From the NCBI RefSeq assembly GCF_003671765.1, contig NZ_QPIB01000007.1:124001-188000 (forward strand): DNA of 64,000 nucleotides, read 5' to 3'. Made by a program: the position numbers and the translations under genes. Origin of the DNA: Xenophilus sp. E41. GTDB lineage: Bacteria; Pseudomonadota; Gammaproteobacteria; Burkholderiales; Burkholderiaceae_C. Shown in pieces: positions 51,737-62,119 of the stretch. The notes under the pieces are model-generated. The model was not told the origin of the DNA. It made no database searches and saw nothing but the letters and a program-made list of their open reading frames with translations. How positions within the stretch are numbered: the stretch's first letter is position 1; each line of letters opens with the position of its first letter.

Positions 51737-52660
51737 TTATTCCGCCTTTACCGCCATGGTCTGGATGATGGTCTCCAGCTGCGCGCTCATCGGCAGGTTC
51801 AGGCTTGTGCCCGAAGGCAGCTTGCGCAGGAACCAGCGCTTGTACTGGCGCTCGATCTCGCCGTCCTCGGCCAGCACCTGGAAGGCGTCCTTCACCACCT
51901 TGGCCAGCTGCGGGTCGTCCTTGCGGAACATGATCCCGTAGGGGTCGTACGAGAGGAAGTCGCCCACCACGACGAAGGGGCCGCCGGGCTTGTTCGCGTT
52001 CTCGGCGATCAGGCCGTAGAGCAGCACGTCGTCGGTGGCGAAGGCATCCACCTCGCCGCTGGCCACCTTGGCGAAGCCCTCGGCGTGGTCCTTCGACACC
52101 ACGAGCTGGATGCCCAGCTTGAACTTGTCCGAGAGCTCGCGCATGGCCTTCTCGTTGGTCGTCCCGGCCGTCACGTCCACCTTTCTGCCGGCCAGGTCGC
52201 GGAAGTCGCGGATCGGCGAGCCCTTCCTGACCATGACCTTGGTGCCGGCCACGAACACGATGGGCGAGAAGGCGACGCGCTTCTGCCGCTCGACGTTGCT
52301 GGTGGTGGAGCCGCATTCGAGGTCGACGCGGCCGCTGGTCACGGCGTCTATGCGGTTGTCCGACGTGACCGGCTCCCAGCGGATCGTGAGGCTGCGGTTG
52401 ACGGCGTCCTCGATCGAACTCACCAGCGCCTTGCACAGCTCGACCGAGTAGCCGATGGGTTCCTTGCGCGGGCCGACGTACGAGAAGGGCACCGAGGATT
52501 CGCGGTAGCCCAGCGCAATGGTGCCGGACTGGCGCACCTTGGCGAGCGTGCCGGTCAGGGCGGCGGGTGCGGGCGGCACCTCCTGCGCATGGACGCCGAG
52601 GCCCAGGACGGCGGCCGAGAGCGCGAGCGCCGCGGCACGCATCGATGAGGCGATGGTCAT
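51737..52660 (-). CDS. amino acid ABC transporter substrate-binding protein
   Basis: A 307-residue periplasmic binding protein of family 3 (GltI/FliY type; glutamate/aspartate-like). The signal peptide ends GVHAQE. Motifs YRESSVPFSYVG, GYSVELCKALV and DLECGSTTSNVER resemble glutamate/aspartate receptors. No permease or ATPase lies beside it; its upstream neighbour is a dicarboxylate/amino acid symporter, whose stop is 17 bases inside the next upstream ATG option (52687). The start 52660 was chosen for a normal signal peptide. Confidence 0.88.
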   Translation of the reverse strand: MTIASSMRAAALALSAAVLGLGVHAQEVPPAPAALTGTLAKVRQSGTIALGYRESSVPFSYVGPRKEPIGYSVELCKALVSSIEDAVNRSLTIRWEPVTSDNRIDAVTSGRVDLECGSTTSNVERQKRVAFSPIVFVAGTKVMVRKGSPIRDFRDLAGRKVDVTAGTTNEKAMRELSDKFKLGIQLVVSKDHAEGFAKVASGEVDAFATDDVLLYGLIAENANKPGGPFVVVGDFLSYDPYGIMFRKDDPQLAKVVKDAFQVLAEDGEIERQYKRWFLRKLPSGTSLNLPMSAQLETIIQTMAVKAE

Positions 52661-52679
52661 CACCTTGCGCCTCGCCGCG

Positions 52680-53984
52680 TCATGCATGGGCCGGATGGGC
52701 CATGGTGGTGGCCGCTTCGCCGTCCAGGCGTCTTGCGTTCTCGGCGGCCTCGGCCTCGGGCAGCAGTTCGCCCTCCCACTTGGCGACCACGGCGCTGGCA
52801 ATCGAGTTGCCCACCGCGTTGGTGGCCGAGCGGCCCATGTCGAGGAAGGTGTCCACGCCCAGGATCAGCAGCAGGCCCGCCTCGGGAATGTTGAACTGGT
52901 TGAGCGTGGCGGCGATCACCACCAGCGACGCGCGCGGCACACCGGCCATGCCCTTGGAGGTGAGCATCAGGATCAGCAGCATCGTGATCTGCGTGCCGAT
53001 CGACAGGTGGATGTTGTAGGCCTGCGCGATGAAGAGCACCGCGAAGGTGCAGTACATCATCGAGCCGTCGAGGTTGAAGGAGTAGCCCATCGGCATCACG
53101 AAGCTGGAGATCTTGCGCTTGACGCCGAAGCGGTCGAGCGCGTCCAGGATCTTGGGGTAGGCGGCCTCGGAGCTGGCGGTGGCGAAGGACAGCATGAAGG
53201 CTTCCTTGATGAGCACCAGCAGCTTGAGGATGCGCGGCCCGAGGAACAGGAAGCCCGCGCCGACCAGCACGGCCCACAGCACGAACAGCCCCAGGTAGAA
53301 GTCGCCCATGAACACGGCGAACTTCAGCAGGATGCCCAGGCCGTTCACGGCCACGGTGGCGGCCATCGCGGCCAGCACGGCCAGCGGGGCCAGCTTCATC
53401 ACGTAGCCGGTGATCTTGAGCATGACGTGCGAGAGCTCGTCGATGGCGGCCACCAGCGTCTTGCCCTTCTCGCCCAGCGCGGCGAGCGCCACGCCGAAGA
53501 ACATCGAGAACACCACGATCTGCAGGATCTCGTTGTTGGCCATCGCCTCGGCGAAGGACTTGGGGATCAGGTGGCTCACGAAATCCTTGAGCGTGAACTT
53601 GGCCGTGGCGAGGTTGGCCGAAGCGCCGATGTCCGGCAGCGGCAGGCCCAGGTTGTGGCCCGGCTGCAGCAGGTTCGCCAGGATCAGCCCCAGCACCAGC
53701 GACACCAGCGAGGCGGTCACGAACCAGCCCATCGCCTTGGCGAACACGCGCCCCACCGAGGCCGCGTCGCCCATGTGGGCGATGCCCACCACGAGGGTGG
53801 AGAACACCAGCGGGCCGATCAGCATCTTGATCAGCCGCAGGAACACGTCCGACATGATCGAGATGTAGCCTGCGATCTCGCTCGCCGTCTTCTTGTCCGG
53901 AAAGCTGGCGAAGATCATCCAGCCGACCAGGATCCCGATCACCATGGCGATCAGGATCCATGCGGCCATGGGAAGCTTTTTCAT
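52680..53984 (-). CDS. dicarboxylate/amino acid:cation symporter (DAACS)
   Basis: A 434-residue DAACS transporter (DctA/GltP family) that takes up C4-dicarboxylates or glutamate/aspartate with protons or sodium. Family motifs: AFMLSFATASSEAAYPKI (Ser-rich hairpin), GYSFNLDGSMMY and SKGMAGVPRASLVV, then DTFLDMGRSATNAVGN. The C-terminal tail is hydrophilic. It is followed by the substrate-binding protein on the same strand, probably in one transcript. The precise substrate cannot be separated from sequence. Confidence 0.92.
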   Translation of the reverse strand: MKKLPMAAWILIAMVIGILVGWMIFASFPDKKTASEIAGYISIMSDVFLRLIKMLIGPLVFSTLVVGIAHMGDAASVGRVFAKAMGWFVTASLVSLVLGLILANLLQPGHNLGLPLPDIGASANLATAKFTLKDFVSHLIPKSFAEAMANNEILQIVVFSMFFGVALAALGEKGKTLVAAIDELSHVMLKITGYVMKLAPLAVLAAMAATVAVNGLGILLKFAVFMGDFYLGLFVLWAVLVGAGFLFLGPRILKLLVLIKEAFMLSFATASSEAAYPKILDALDRFGVKRKISSFVMPMGYSFNLDGSMMYCTFAVLFIAQAYNIHLSIGTQITMLLILMLTSKGMAGVPRASLVVIAATLNQFNIPEAGLLLILGVDTFLDMGRSATNAVGNSIASAVVAKWEGELLPEAEAAENARRLDGEAATTMAHPAHA

Positions 53985-54195
53985 GGAAATCCCCTTGTCT
54001 GTTGTTGATGGTTTTCGAGGTCCGCGCGCCGCACGGCCTGGGAAGAGGCCGTTGCTCGCGCCACCGGGAACTCACGGTGGTGAACGGGCGCGGCTCGCCG
54101 ATGGTCGATGCGAGTTGCATGCCTGTGAAGGGGGCCGGCCATGCCGATCCGGCCTGCGTCCATGCACACGATGCCTGATGTCGCGGGCCTCTCCC

Positions 54196-54201
54196 TAGAA
54201 T
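54196..54201 (+). promoter_or_regulatory. putative -10 box of the mutarotase gene
   Basis: TAGAAT lies 7 bases before the mutarotase ATG. The rest of the 224-base divergent gap with the symporter gene shows no clear operator or second promoter. Confidence 0.35.
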
Positions 54202-54208
54202 CGTCGGC

Positions 54209-55057
54209 ATGGCGGTTCAACGCATCGAATTCCACGGCCAGCCGGCGGCCGAACTTGTTCTGCCCACGGGCGATCGCGTCGTGGCGTCGCTGCATGGCGC
54301 GCAGCTGCTGTCGTGGCGCACCGCCGACGGCACCGAGCGGCTGTACCTCAGCCCGCAGGCGATCTTCGACGGCCAGGCCGCGATCCGCGGCGGCGTGCCG
54401 GTGTGCTTTCCGCAGTTCAACCAGCGCGGCCCGCTCCCCAAGCACGGGTTCGTGCGCAACCTGCCTTGGCGGATCGCGCCGGAGGCTGGCGATGGTGCGA
54501 CGCTGGTGCTCACGCTGTCCGACGACGAGAGCACCCGGCGCCTCTGGCCGGTGCAGTTCGAGGCCCGCCTGCAGGTGGTGCTGGCGCCGGGCCGGCTGCG
54601 CGTCGCGCTGGTGGCGCGCAACACCGGCGACGCGCCCTGGTCCTTCACCGCCGCGCTGCACACCTACCTGCACGTGGACGACGCGACCGAAGTGCGGCTC
54701 GAAGGCCTGCAGGGCCGCCCGCGCTGGGACGCGGTGCGCGACGAACGCTTCGTCGAGAGCGCGCCGGCGCTGCGCTTCGGCGAGGAATTCGACAGCGTGT
54801 TCACCGCCGCGCCGGGCGCCGGGCTGACCCTGGTGCAGCCCGCGGGCCGTCTCGCACTGACGCAGAGCGACAGCTGCACCGAGACGGTGGTGTGGAACCC
54901 CGGCCCGGCGCTGAGCCAGCGGCTGGCCGACATGCCGGACGACGGCTGGCGCCACATGCTCTGCGTGGAGGCGGCGAGCATCGACGCACCGGTCTCGCTG
55001 GCGCCGGGCGACCGATGGGAAGGCTGGCAGGAACTGCAGGTGCTGCCCACGGCCTGA
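54209..55057 (+). CDS. D-hexose-6-phosphate mutarotase-like epimerase
   Basis: A 282-residue aldose-1-epimerase fold protein of the YeaD type, which interconverts alpha and beta anomers of hexose 6-phosphates. It shows GAQLLSW, the GGVPVCFPQFNQRGPLPKHGFVRN block with the catalytic His, and VVWNPGPAL near the end. It stands between the interrupted his genes, 27 bases before hisF, and could carry hisF transcription. Confidence 0.87.
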   Translation: MAVQRIEFHGQPAAELVLPTGDRVVASLHGAQLLSWRTADGTERLYLSPQAIFDGQAAIRGGVPVCFPQFNQRGPLPKHGFVRNLPWRIAPEAGDGATLVLTLSDDESTRRLWPVQFEARLQVVLAPGRLRVALVARNTGDAPWSFTAALHTYLHVDDATEVRLEGLQGRPRWDAVRDERFVESAPALRFGEEFDSVFTAAPGAGLTLVQPAGRLALTQSDSCTETVVWNPGPALSQRLADMPDDGWRHMLCVEAASIDAPVSLAPGDRWEGWQELQVLPTA

Positions 55058-55069
55058 ACGCGTGCTTCC

Positions 55070-55075
55070 TACAAT
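55070..55075 (+). promoter_or_regulatory. putative -10 box of hisF
   Basis: TACAAT lies 9 bases before the hisF ATG, within the 27-base gap after the mutarotase gene. No clear -35 is visible. Confidence 0.35.
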
Positions 55076-55084
55076 CGCGCTCCC

Positions 55085-55864
55085 ATGCTGGCCAAACGCA
55101 TCATTCCCTGCCTCGACGTCACCGGCGGCCGTGTCGTCAAGGGCGTCAACTTCGTCGAACTGCGCGATGCCGGCGACCCGGTCGAGATCGCCGCGCGCTA
55201 CAACGCCCAGGGCGCCGACGAGCTCACTTTCCTCGACATCACCGCCACCAGCGACGACCGCGACCTGATCCTGCCGATCATCGAGTCGGTCGCCTCGCAG
55301 GTCTTCATCCCGCTCACCGTGGGCGGCGGCGTGCGCACCGTCGACGACGTGCGGCGCCTGCTCAACGCCGGCGCCGACAAGACCAGCTTCAACTCGGCCG
55401 CCATCGCCAACCCGCAGGTGATCTCGGACGCCTCGGCCAAGTACGGCGCCCAGTGCATCGTGGTGGCCATCGATGCCAAGCGCCGCAGTCCCGAAGAGGC
55501 CGCCGCACGCGGGCCGGGCTGGGACGTCTACAGCCACGGGGGTCGCAAGAACACCGGCCTGGACGCGGTGCAGTGGGCCGTCGAGATGGCGCGCCGCGGT
55601 GCCGGCGAGATCTTGCTCACCAGCATGGACCGCGACGGGACGAAGAGCGGCTTCGACCTGGAACTCACGCGCGCCGTCAGCGATGCGGTGACGGTGCCGG
55701 TGATCGCTTCGGGCGGCGTGGGCAAGCTCGACGACCTGGCCGACGGCGTGCAGCAGGGCGGCGCCGACGCGGTGCTGGCCGCGAGCATCTTCCACTACGG
55801 CGAGCACACGGTGGGCGAAGCCAAGGCCTGCATGGCCGGGCGCGGCATTCCCGTGCGCCTGTGA
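55085..55864 (+). CDS. hisF: imidazole glycerol phosphate synthase cyclase subunit
   Basis: A 259-residue TIM barrel that joins PRFAR and ammonia from HisH to give imidazole glycerol phosphate and [22 protein letters not shown] carries the first catalytic Asp, and [13 protein letters not shown] carries the second. It is separated from its partner hisH by hisA and the 4.8-kb insertion. Confidence 0.97.
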   Translation: MLAKRIIPCLDVTGGRVVKGVNFVELRDAGDPVEIAARYNAQGADELTFLDITATSDDRDLILPIIESVASQVFIPLTVGGGVRTVDDVRRLLNAGADKTSFNSAAIANPQVISDASAKYGAQCIVVAIDAKRRSPEEAAARGPGWDVYSHGGRKNTGLDAVQWAVEMARRGAGEILLTSMDRDGTKSGFDLELTRAVSDAVTVPVIASGGVGKLDDLADGVQQGGADAVLAASIFHYGEHTVGEAKACMAGRGIPVRL

Positions 55865-55884
55865 GCAACGCACGATTTTCCGAG

Positions 55885-55941
55885 CCGAATCGGGCCGAAG
55901 CGTCCGCCCTGTCTGGGCATTCAGCTATTGATTCGATAGCA
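55885..55941 (-). repeat. dispersed repeat copy between hisF and hisI
   Basis: Minus strand reads TTGCTATCGAATCAATAGCT, then GAATGCCCAGACAGGG and CGGACGCTTCGGCCCGATTC. Left palindrome intact, right half diverged. Confidence 0.65.
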
Positions 55942-55999
55942 AGTCCGGCCATGCCCGGGCGCACCGGGCGGGGTTGACTCTTCGCTGACAATGGCGTCC

Positions 56000-56389
56000 A
56001 TGGATTGGCTCGACGAAGTGAAGTGGGACGACAGCGGCCTCGTGCCGGTGATCGCCCAGGAGCGCGGCAGCAAGGACGTGCTCATGTTCGCCTGGATGAA
56101 CCGCGAGGCGCTCGCGAAGACGGCCGAACTGGGTCGCGCCGTGTACTTCAGCCGCTCGCGCGGCAAGCTGTGGTTCAAGGGCGAGGAATCGGGCCATGTG
56201 CAGACGGTGCACGGCATCCGGCTCGACTGCGACAACGACGTGGTGCTGCTCGAAGTCACGCAGCTCGGGCACGAGCCGGGCATCGCCTGCCACACCGGCC
56301 GTCACAGCTGCTTCTTCCAGAAATACCAGGATGGCGCCTGGCACAGCGTCGAACCGGTCTTGAAGGACCCGGAATCCATCTACAAATAG
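56000..56389 (+). CDS. hisI: phosphoribosyl-AMP cyclohydrolase
   Basis: A 129-residue zinc enzyme for the third step of histidine synthesis. Visible are [12 protein letters not shown], the substrate and zinc region ESGHVQTV with [12 protein letters not shown], and the zinc cysteines in [11 protein letters not shown]. The start [11 protein letters not shown] is the family norm; an ATG three codons earlier lies inside a GACAAT -10-like box. hisE follows as a separate gene after 7 bases. Confidence 0.95.
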   Translation: MDWLDEVKWDDSGLVPVIAQERGSKDVLMFAWMNREALAKTAELGRAVYFSRSRGKLWFKGEESGHVQTVHGIRLDCDNDVVLLEVTQLGHEPGIACHTGRHSCFFQKYQDGAWHSVEPVLKDPESIYK

Positions 56390-56396
56390 GGCCCCG

Positions 56397-56777
56397 ATGA
56401 GCGCCACCCCGAGCACCACCGACATCCTCGACCGCCTGGCCGCCGTGATCGAGTCGCGCCTCCCCGTGCGCGGCGGCGACCCCGAGGCCAGCTACGTGGC
56501 ACGGCTGTTGCACAAGGGTCCCGACGCCTTCCTGAAGAAGATCGGCGAGGAGGCCACCGAGGTGGTGATGGCCGCGAAAGACGCCGACCACGGCGGCGAG
56601 CGGCAAAAAATAGTGAACGAAGTGGCCGACCTGTGGTTCCACAGCATGGTGGCGCTGGCGCATTACGGCTTGGCGCCGCGCGACGTGGCGGCCGAACTGG
56701 CGCGCCGCGAGGGCACCAGCGGCATCGAGGAAAAGGCACTGCGCAAGGCGCAGGCACGCGAAGCGGCGCAGGACTGA
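56397..56777 (+). CDS. hisE: phosphoribosyl-ATP pyrophosphohydrolase
   Basis: A 126-residue MazG-like all-alpha enzyme that removes pyrophosphate from PR-ATP. The metal-binding [12 protein letters not shown] helix and [14 protein letters not shown] are visible. The [21 protein letters not shown] stretch is split across two helices and is typical. It is the last his gene in the window. Confidence 0.95.
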   Translation: MSATPSTTDILDRLAAVIESRLPVRGGDPEASYVARLLHKGPDAFLKKIGEEATEVVMAAKDADHGGERQKIVNEVADLWFHSMVALAHYGLAPRDVAAELARREGTSGIEEKALRKAQAREAAQD

Positions 56778-56816
56778 GCTGCTCCACCCACCCCAAGGAC
56801 ACGGAAGGACATCGCC

Positions 56817-57194
56817 ATGGCCAACGACATCGTCACCGTTCCCGACAACGACTCGCTCAAGACCATCGGCTGGGTCAGCTACATCCTGCACCTGGTCGTC
56901 GCCATCGCGGCCGTGGTGCCCGGTGCGCAGGTCTCGATCCTGCTGCTGCTGGTCGCGCTGCTGATCGACTTCGTCAAGCGCGACGACGCGGCCGGCACCT
57001 GGCAGGCCTCGCACTTCAGCTGGCGCATCCGCTCGGTGCTGTGGGCCGGCGTGCTGTACCTGGTCACGTCCTGGCTGTGGCTGCTGCTGCTCGTGCCGGG
57101 CTGGATCGCCTGGAGCCTGATCTCGCTCTGGTTCCTCTACCGCATCGTCAAGGGCATGGTCCGCATGAACGCGAACCGCCCGATGGACGCCTGA
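56817..57194 (+). CDS. DUF4870 family membrane protein
   Basis: A 125-residue integral membrane protein with about three hydrophobic helices (roughly 20-50, 68-85 and 88-110), ending in the basic tail YRIVKGMVRMN. It matches the DUF4870 pattern (small membrane proteins of unknown role). It lies between hisE and the HIT gene, in the same direction with short gaps, so it is probably co-transcribed. Confidence 0.8.
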   Translation: MANDIVTVPDNDSLKTIGWVSYILHLVVAIAAVVPGAQVSILLLLVALLIDFVKRDDAAGTWQASHFSWRIRSVLWAGVLYLVTSWLWLLLLVPGWIAWSLISLWFLYRIVKGMVRMNANRPMDA

Positions 57195-57223
57195 CACCCC
57201 GCCGAACCCTGGAGACACCCCCC

Positions 57224-57583
57224 TTGGCATCCGACCCGAACTGCATCTTCTGCAAGATCATCGAAGGCAAGATCCCCTCGAAGAAGGTGTACGAAGACGA
57301 GGAGCTCTACGGCTTCCACGACATCGCCCCCTGGGCGCCGGTGCACTTCATGCTGGTGCCCAAGCGGCACATTCCGTCGATGGCGCAGCTCACCCCCGAG
57401 GACGCCGGCCTGATGGGCCGCATCATGACGCTGGCCCCCAAGCTCGCGCTCGAGCAGGGCTGCAACCCCTACCCGGACGGCGGCTTCCGCGTGGTGGTCA
57501 ACACCGGCGCCGAGGGCGGGCAGGAGGTGCACCATCTCCACGTTCACGTCATGGGCGGTCCGCGCCCCTGGGCCCGGGGCTGA
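57224..57583 (+). CDS. hinT: histidine triad nucleotide-binding protein
   Basis: A 119-residue HIT protein. CIFCKIIEGKIPSK starts the domain and the catalytic triad is EVHHLHVHVMGG. HinT hydrolases act on adenosine phosphoramidates. The gene appears to use a TTG start with GGAG 9 bases upstream; there is no ATG or GTG before the conserved Cys-x-x-Cys. The hisIE-hinT-tatABC order is common in this group. Confidence 0.93.
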   Translation: MASDPNCIFCKIIEGKIPSKKVYEDEELYGFHDIAPWAPVHFMLVPKRHIPSMAQLTPEDAGLMGRIMTLAPKLALEQGCNPYPDGGFRVVVNTGAEGGQEVHHLHVHVMGGPRPWARG

Positions 57584-57620
57584 TTGCAGGGCATTGGGCC
57601 CGCGCACCGCACCCCCCGAC

Positions 57621-57626
57621 TAAAAT
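57621..57626 (+). promoter_or_regulatory. putative -10 box of tatABC
   Basis: TAAAAT precedes tatA by 24 bases, with an AGGAGA ribosome site between. A TTGGGC further upstream gives a 21-base spacer, too long to be convincing. Confidence 0.4.
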
Positions 57627-57650
57627 CGTTCGATTCTTCAGGAGAAATCC

Positions 57651-57884
57651 ATGGGTTCCTTTTCCATCTGGCACTGGCTGATCGTGCTGCTGATCGTCGT
57701 CATGGTGTTCGGCACCAAGAAGCTCAAGAACATGGGCTCCGACCTGGGCGGCGCCGTCAAGGGCTTCAAGGACGGCATGAAGGACGGCCAGTCCGACGCG
57801 CCCGCCACGCCGCCCCAGCAGGTGACCGGCAACCCGGCCGCTGACAAGTCGACCATCGACGTCGAAGCCCGTCAGAAGTCCTGA
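57651..57884 (+). CDS. tatA: twin-arginine translocase subunit TatA
   Basis: A 77-residue TatA. A short N-terminal membrane helix (about 5-21, [18 protein letters not shown]) leads into an amphipathic helix, [18 protein letters not shown], then an acidic and Pro-rich tail. It forms the pore oligomer of the Tat system, which here should export MsrP. Strong ribosome site. Confidence 0.95.
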   Translation: MGSFSIWHWLIVLLIVVMVFGTKKLKNMGSDLGGAVKGFKDGMKDGQSDAPATPPQQVTGNPAADKSTIDVEARQKS

Positions 57885-57910
57885 TCCCTCCGGCCTGAGT
57901 CCGCGCACCC

Positions 57911-58381
57911 GTGATCGACCTCGGCATTTCCAAGATGGCGCTGATCGGCGCGGTGGCGCTGATCGTCATCGGCCCCGAGAAGCTGCCGCGCGTGGCCCGA
58001 ACCGTGGGCACGCTGCTGGGCAAGGCGCAGCGCTACGTCAACGACGTCAAGGCCGAGGTCAACCGCTCGATGGAGCTGGACGAGCTGCGCAAGATGAAGG
58101 ACACGGTCGAGGGCGCAGCCCGCGACGTGGAACAGAGCATCCGCAGCAACGCCCACGAGGTCGAGCAGCACCTCTCGGGCCTGGACACCGACACGGCCGC
58201 GTCCACCGTGGCCGGCATCGAGGCCGCCCCGGTCTACCCCGAATACAAGCACCCGCGCAAGAACTGGCGCCTCAAGCAGGGCGCGGTCCCCCACTGGTAC
58301 AAGGCGCGCAACGGCGTGCGCACGCGCGCGCTGTCCGGCGCCGCGCGCGTCGCCCGCTACCGTCCGCACAAGTTCAACTAG
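57911..58381 (+). CDS. tatB: twin-arginine translocase subunit TatB
   Basis: A 156-residue TatB with a GTG start. The N-terminal helix [20 protein letters not shown] with [11 protein letters not shown] at its end is diagnostic. A long amphipathic and coiled stretch follows. TatB joins TatC in the receptor for twin-arginine signals. The C-terminus is unusually basic for TatB (many Arg), but this is common in the group. Confidence 0.95.
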   Translation: MIDLGISKMALIGAVALIVIGPEKLPRVARTVGTLLGKAQRYVNDVKAEVNRSMELDELRKMKDTVEGAARDVEQSIRSNAHEVEQHLSGLDTDTAASTVAGIEAAPVYPEYKHPRKNWRLKQGAVPHWYKARNGVRTRALSGAARVARYRPHKFN

Positions 58382-58453
58382 CGCCTGCCGCGCACCGGCT
58401 GCCGGCGATCCTCACACCCGCCCCGGACCTCGGCCCTGCGGCATTTCCCCTCG

Positions 58454-59260
58454 ATGGCTGATTCCGATCCCCCCCACAAAGAAGACGAGCTGGCCGGCAC
58501 CGAGCAGCCCTTCGTCGCGCACCTCATGGAACTGCGCGACCGGCTGCTCTACTGCATCTACGGCATGGCCATCGCCGCCGTCCTGCTCGCCATCTGGCCC
58601 GGTCCCAGCGGCCTCATCGACTGGGTGGCCGTGCCGATCCGCCACCACATGCCGCCCGACGCCAAGCTGATCGCGGTGGGCGTGTTCTCGCCCTTCTTCG
58701 TGCCGCTGAAGGTGCTGATGATGGCCTCGGTGCTGCTGGCGCTGCCCTGGCTCATGTACCAGTGCTGGATGTTCGTGGCGCCGGGCCTGTACAGCCACGA
58801 GAAGAAGTTCGCGCTGCCGCTCATCATCTTCGGCAGTTTCCTGGCCTATGCCGGCATCGCCTTCGTCCAGTTCTTCGTGCTGGACAAGATGTTCGGCTTC
58901 ATCCAGAAGTTCACGCCCGAGTCGGTGGCGGCCACGCCCGACATCTCCTCGTACGTCGAGTCGATCCTCTCGCTCTACCTCGCCTTCGGCGTCGCCTTCC
59001 AGGTGCCGATCGTGGTGATGCTGCTGGTGCGCTTCGAGATGGTCACGATCGAGAAACTGCGCTCCTTCCGCGGCTACTTCATCGTGGTGGCCTTCGTCGT
59101 GGCGGCGGTGCTCACGCCGCCGGACGTGGTGTCGCAGCTGGCGCTGGCCGTGCCGATGTGCCTGCTGTACGAGGTCGGCATCATCGGCGCGCAGTATTTC
59201 GTGCGGGCCAGCAAGCGGCCCGAAGACGAGGCCGAAGGCGCGGATTCGACGCCCTCCTGA
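58454..59260 (+). CDS. tatC: twin-arginine translocase subunit TatC
   Basis: A 268-residue TatC with six membrane helices. It starts with PFVAHLMELRDRLLYC (the LxELRxR cytoplasmic motif that binds signal peptides) and includes YQCWMFVAPGLYSHEKK and the VLTPPDVVSQLALAVPM loop. It ends with a charged tail. The gene lies 72 bases after tatB and ends before a bidirectional terminator. Confidence 0.96.
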   Translation: MADSDPPHKEDELAGTEQPFVAHLMELRDRLLYCIYGMAIAAVLLAIWPGPSGLIDWVAVPIRHHMPPDAKLIAVGVFSPFFVPLKVLMMASVLLALPWLMYQCWMFVAPGLYSHEKKFALPLIIFGSFLAYAGIAFVQFFVLDKMFGFIQKFTPESVAATPDISSYVESILSLYLAFGVAFQVPIVVMLLVRFEMVTIEKLRSFRGYFIVVAFVVAAVLTPPDVVSQLALAVPMCLLYEVGIIGAQYFVRASKRPEDEAEGADSTPS

Positions 59261-59282
59261 GGCGCCTCTCGAAGCAAGAAAG

Positions 59283-59306
59283 AAGCCCCGCATCGCGGGG
59301 CTTTTT
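59283..59306. terminator. bidirectional terminator between tatC and protease gene
   Basis: AAGCCCCGC (59283-59291) and GCGGGGCTT (59295-59303) form a 9-base stem with a 3-base loop. T5 follows on the plus strand, and a T-rich TTCTTTCTT tail follows on the minus strand. It serves both converging genes. Confidence 0.9.
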
Positions 59307-59334
59307 CATCTTGGGCGGCGCAGCGGCCGGGGTC

Positions 59335-60501
<1,167 letters not shown>

Positions 60502-60775
60502 GGGATGAAAGGTCAGGGCAGGGCAGGGCCCCCGCGGCGCGGGGAGGGCCGGATTGTCCCTCAAGCCCCGGCCCCAGAAACCGCGCGGGCGGATCGAGAT
60601 TGGACCACCGCGACGGCGCGTATTGGTGCAAACCCTTAGCATGGGCGCTTCGGACCGACCCGGTCCCCTGCGCTCGTCCGGCGCGGCCTACCCGGCCGCG
60701 CGGCCTTTGGGGCGCACCGATCCGCACCGCGGCCCGCCGGGGCCCGTGGTTCGCGCACCCTTTCAGAACGCCCCT

Positions 60776-62119
60776 ATGACTTCGCCCACTTCCACGTCGG
60801 GCGGCGCCGACGCGCCGTCCGCCCGCACGCTCGACGCGCGCGACTACAAGACCCTTGCCCTGTCGGCCCTCGGCGGCACGCTCGAGTTCTACGACTTCGT
60901 CATCTACGTCTTCTTCGCCGCGGTGCTGGGCGGCCTGTTCTTCCCGGCCGACATGCCCGACTGGCTGCGCCAGCTGCAGACCTTCGGCATCTTCGCCGCC
61001 GGCTACCTGGCCCGGCCGGTGGGCGGCATCGTCATCGCCCACTTCGGCGACCTGCTGGGCCGCAAGCGCATGTTCACGCTGTCGATCTTCCTGATGGCGC
61101 TGCCCACGTTGGTGATCGGGCTGCTGCCGACCTACGCCACCCTCGGCGTCGCGGCGCCGCTGCTGCTGCTGGCCATGCGGGTGCTGCAGGGCGCGGCCAT
61201 CGGCGGCGAGATGCCCGGCGCCTGGGTGTTCGTGGGCGAGCACGTGCCGGCGCACCGCTACGGCTTCGGCGTGGGCACGCTGACCTCGGGCATCACCGGC
61301 GGCATCCTGCTGGGCTCGCTGGTGGCGGTGGCCATCAACACGCACTACACGCCGGCCCAGGTGGCCGACTTCGCATGGCGCATCCCCTTCATCCTGGGCG
61401 GCGTCTTTGGCCTGGTGTCGGTCTACCTGCGCCGCTTCCTGCACGAGACGCCGGTCTTCCGCGAGCTGGCCGACCGCCGCAGCGTCGCGCGCGAGCTGCC
61501 GCTCAAGACCATCGTGCGCGAGCACCGCAGCGCCAGCGTCTTCGTGGCGCTGCTGACCTGGGTGCTCTCGGCCGCCATCGTGGTGGTGGTGCTGTACACG
61601 CCGACCTACCTGCAGAAGGTGCACCACATCCCGGCGGCACTGGCGCTGGAGGCCAACGCGCTGGCCACCCTCACGCTCACCATCGGCTGCGTGATCGTCG
61701 GCTGGGCCAGCGACCGCATCGGCACGCGCGCCACCATGCTGATCGGCTGGGCGGGGCTCTTCGTTACCGCCTACCTGTTCTACCGCGGGCTGCCCGGCAC
61801 GCCGCAGTCGCTGTTCTGGCACTACGGGCTGGTGGGCCTGTTCGTCGGCACCATCGCCACGGTGCCGATCGCCGGCGTGCGGGCCTTCCCGGCGCCGGTG
61901 CGCTTCTCGGGGCTGTCTTTCGCCTACAACATGTCCTATGCCGTGTTCGGCGGGCTGACGCCCGTGATCCTCACGCTCTGGCTGCAGCACGACACGCTGG
62001 CGCCGGCGCACTACGTGGCGGCCCTGTCGGTGCTGGGCTTCCTGCTGGCCCTGTCGCCCCTGGCGGCGCGCGGCCATGCGATGCGCAGCGGCGCCACGGG
62101 GGCGACAATCCCCGCATGA
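60776..62119 (+). CDS. MFS transporter, metabolite:H+ symporter (MHS) type
   Basis: A 447-residue transporter with 12 helices. GGTLEFYDFVIYVFFA in the first helix and the loop GDLLGRKRMF are typical of the MHS branch, which carries organic acids or betaine-like compounds. The specific substrate is not evident. It lies 274 bases from the divergent protease gene, a gap that holds nothing clear beyond promoters. Its TGA overlaps the next ATG. Confidence 0.87.
   Translation: MTSPTSTSGGADAPSARTLDARDYKTLALSALGGTLEFYDFVIYVFFAAVLGGLFFPADMPDWLRQLQTFGIFAAGYLARPVGGIVIAHFGDLLGRKRMFTLSIFLMALPTLVIGLLPTYATLGVAAPLLLLAMRVLQGAAIGGEMPGAWVFVGEHVPAHRYGFGVGTLTSGITGGILLGSLVAVAINTHYTPAQVADFAWRIPFILGGVFGLVSVYLRRFLHETPVFRELADRRSVARELPLKTIVREHRSASVFVALLTWVLSAAIVVVVLYTPTYLQKVHHIPAALALEANALATLTLTIGCVIVGWASDRIGTRATMLIGWAGLFVTAYLFYRGLPGTPQSLFWHYGLVGLFVGTIATVPIAGVRAFPAPVRFSGLSFAYNMSYAVFGGLTPVILTLWLQHDTLAPAHYVAALSVLGFLLALSPLAARGHAMRSGATGATIPA

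Noticed and set aside
60620-60640. TTGGTGCA, half of an NtrC site, upstream of the MHS transporter
   Set aside because: The other half-site is absent at the proper spacing and no sigma-54 promoter follows.
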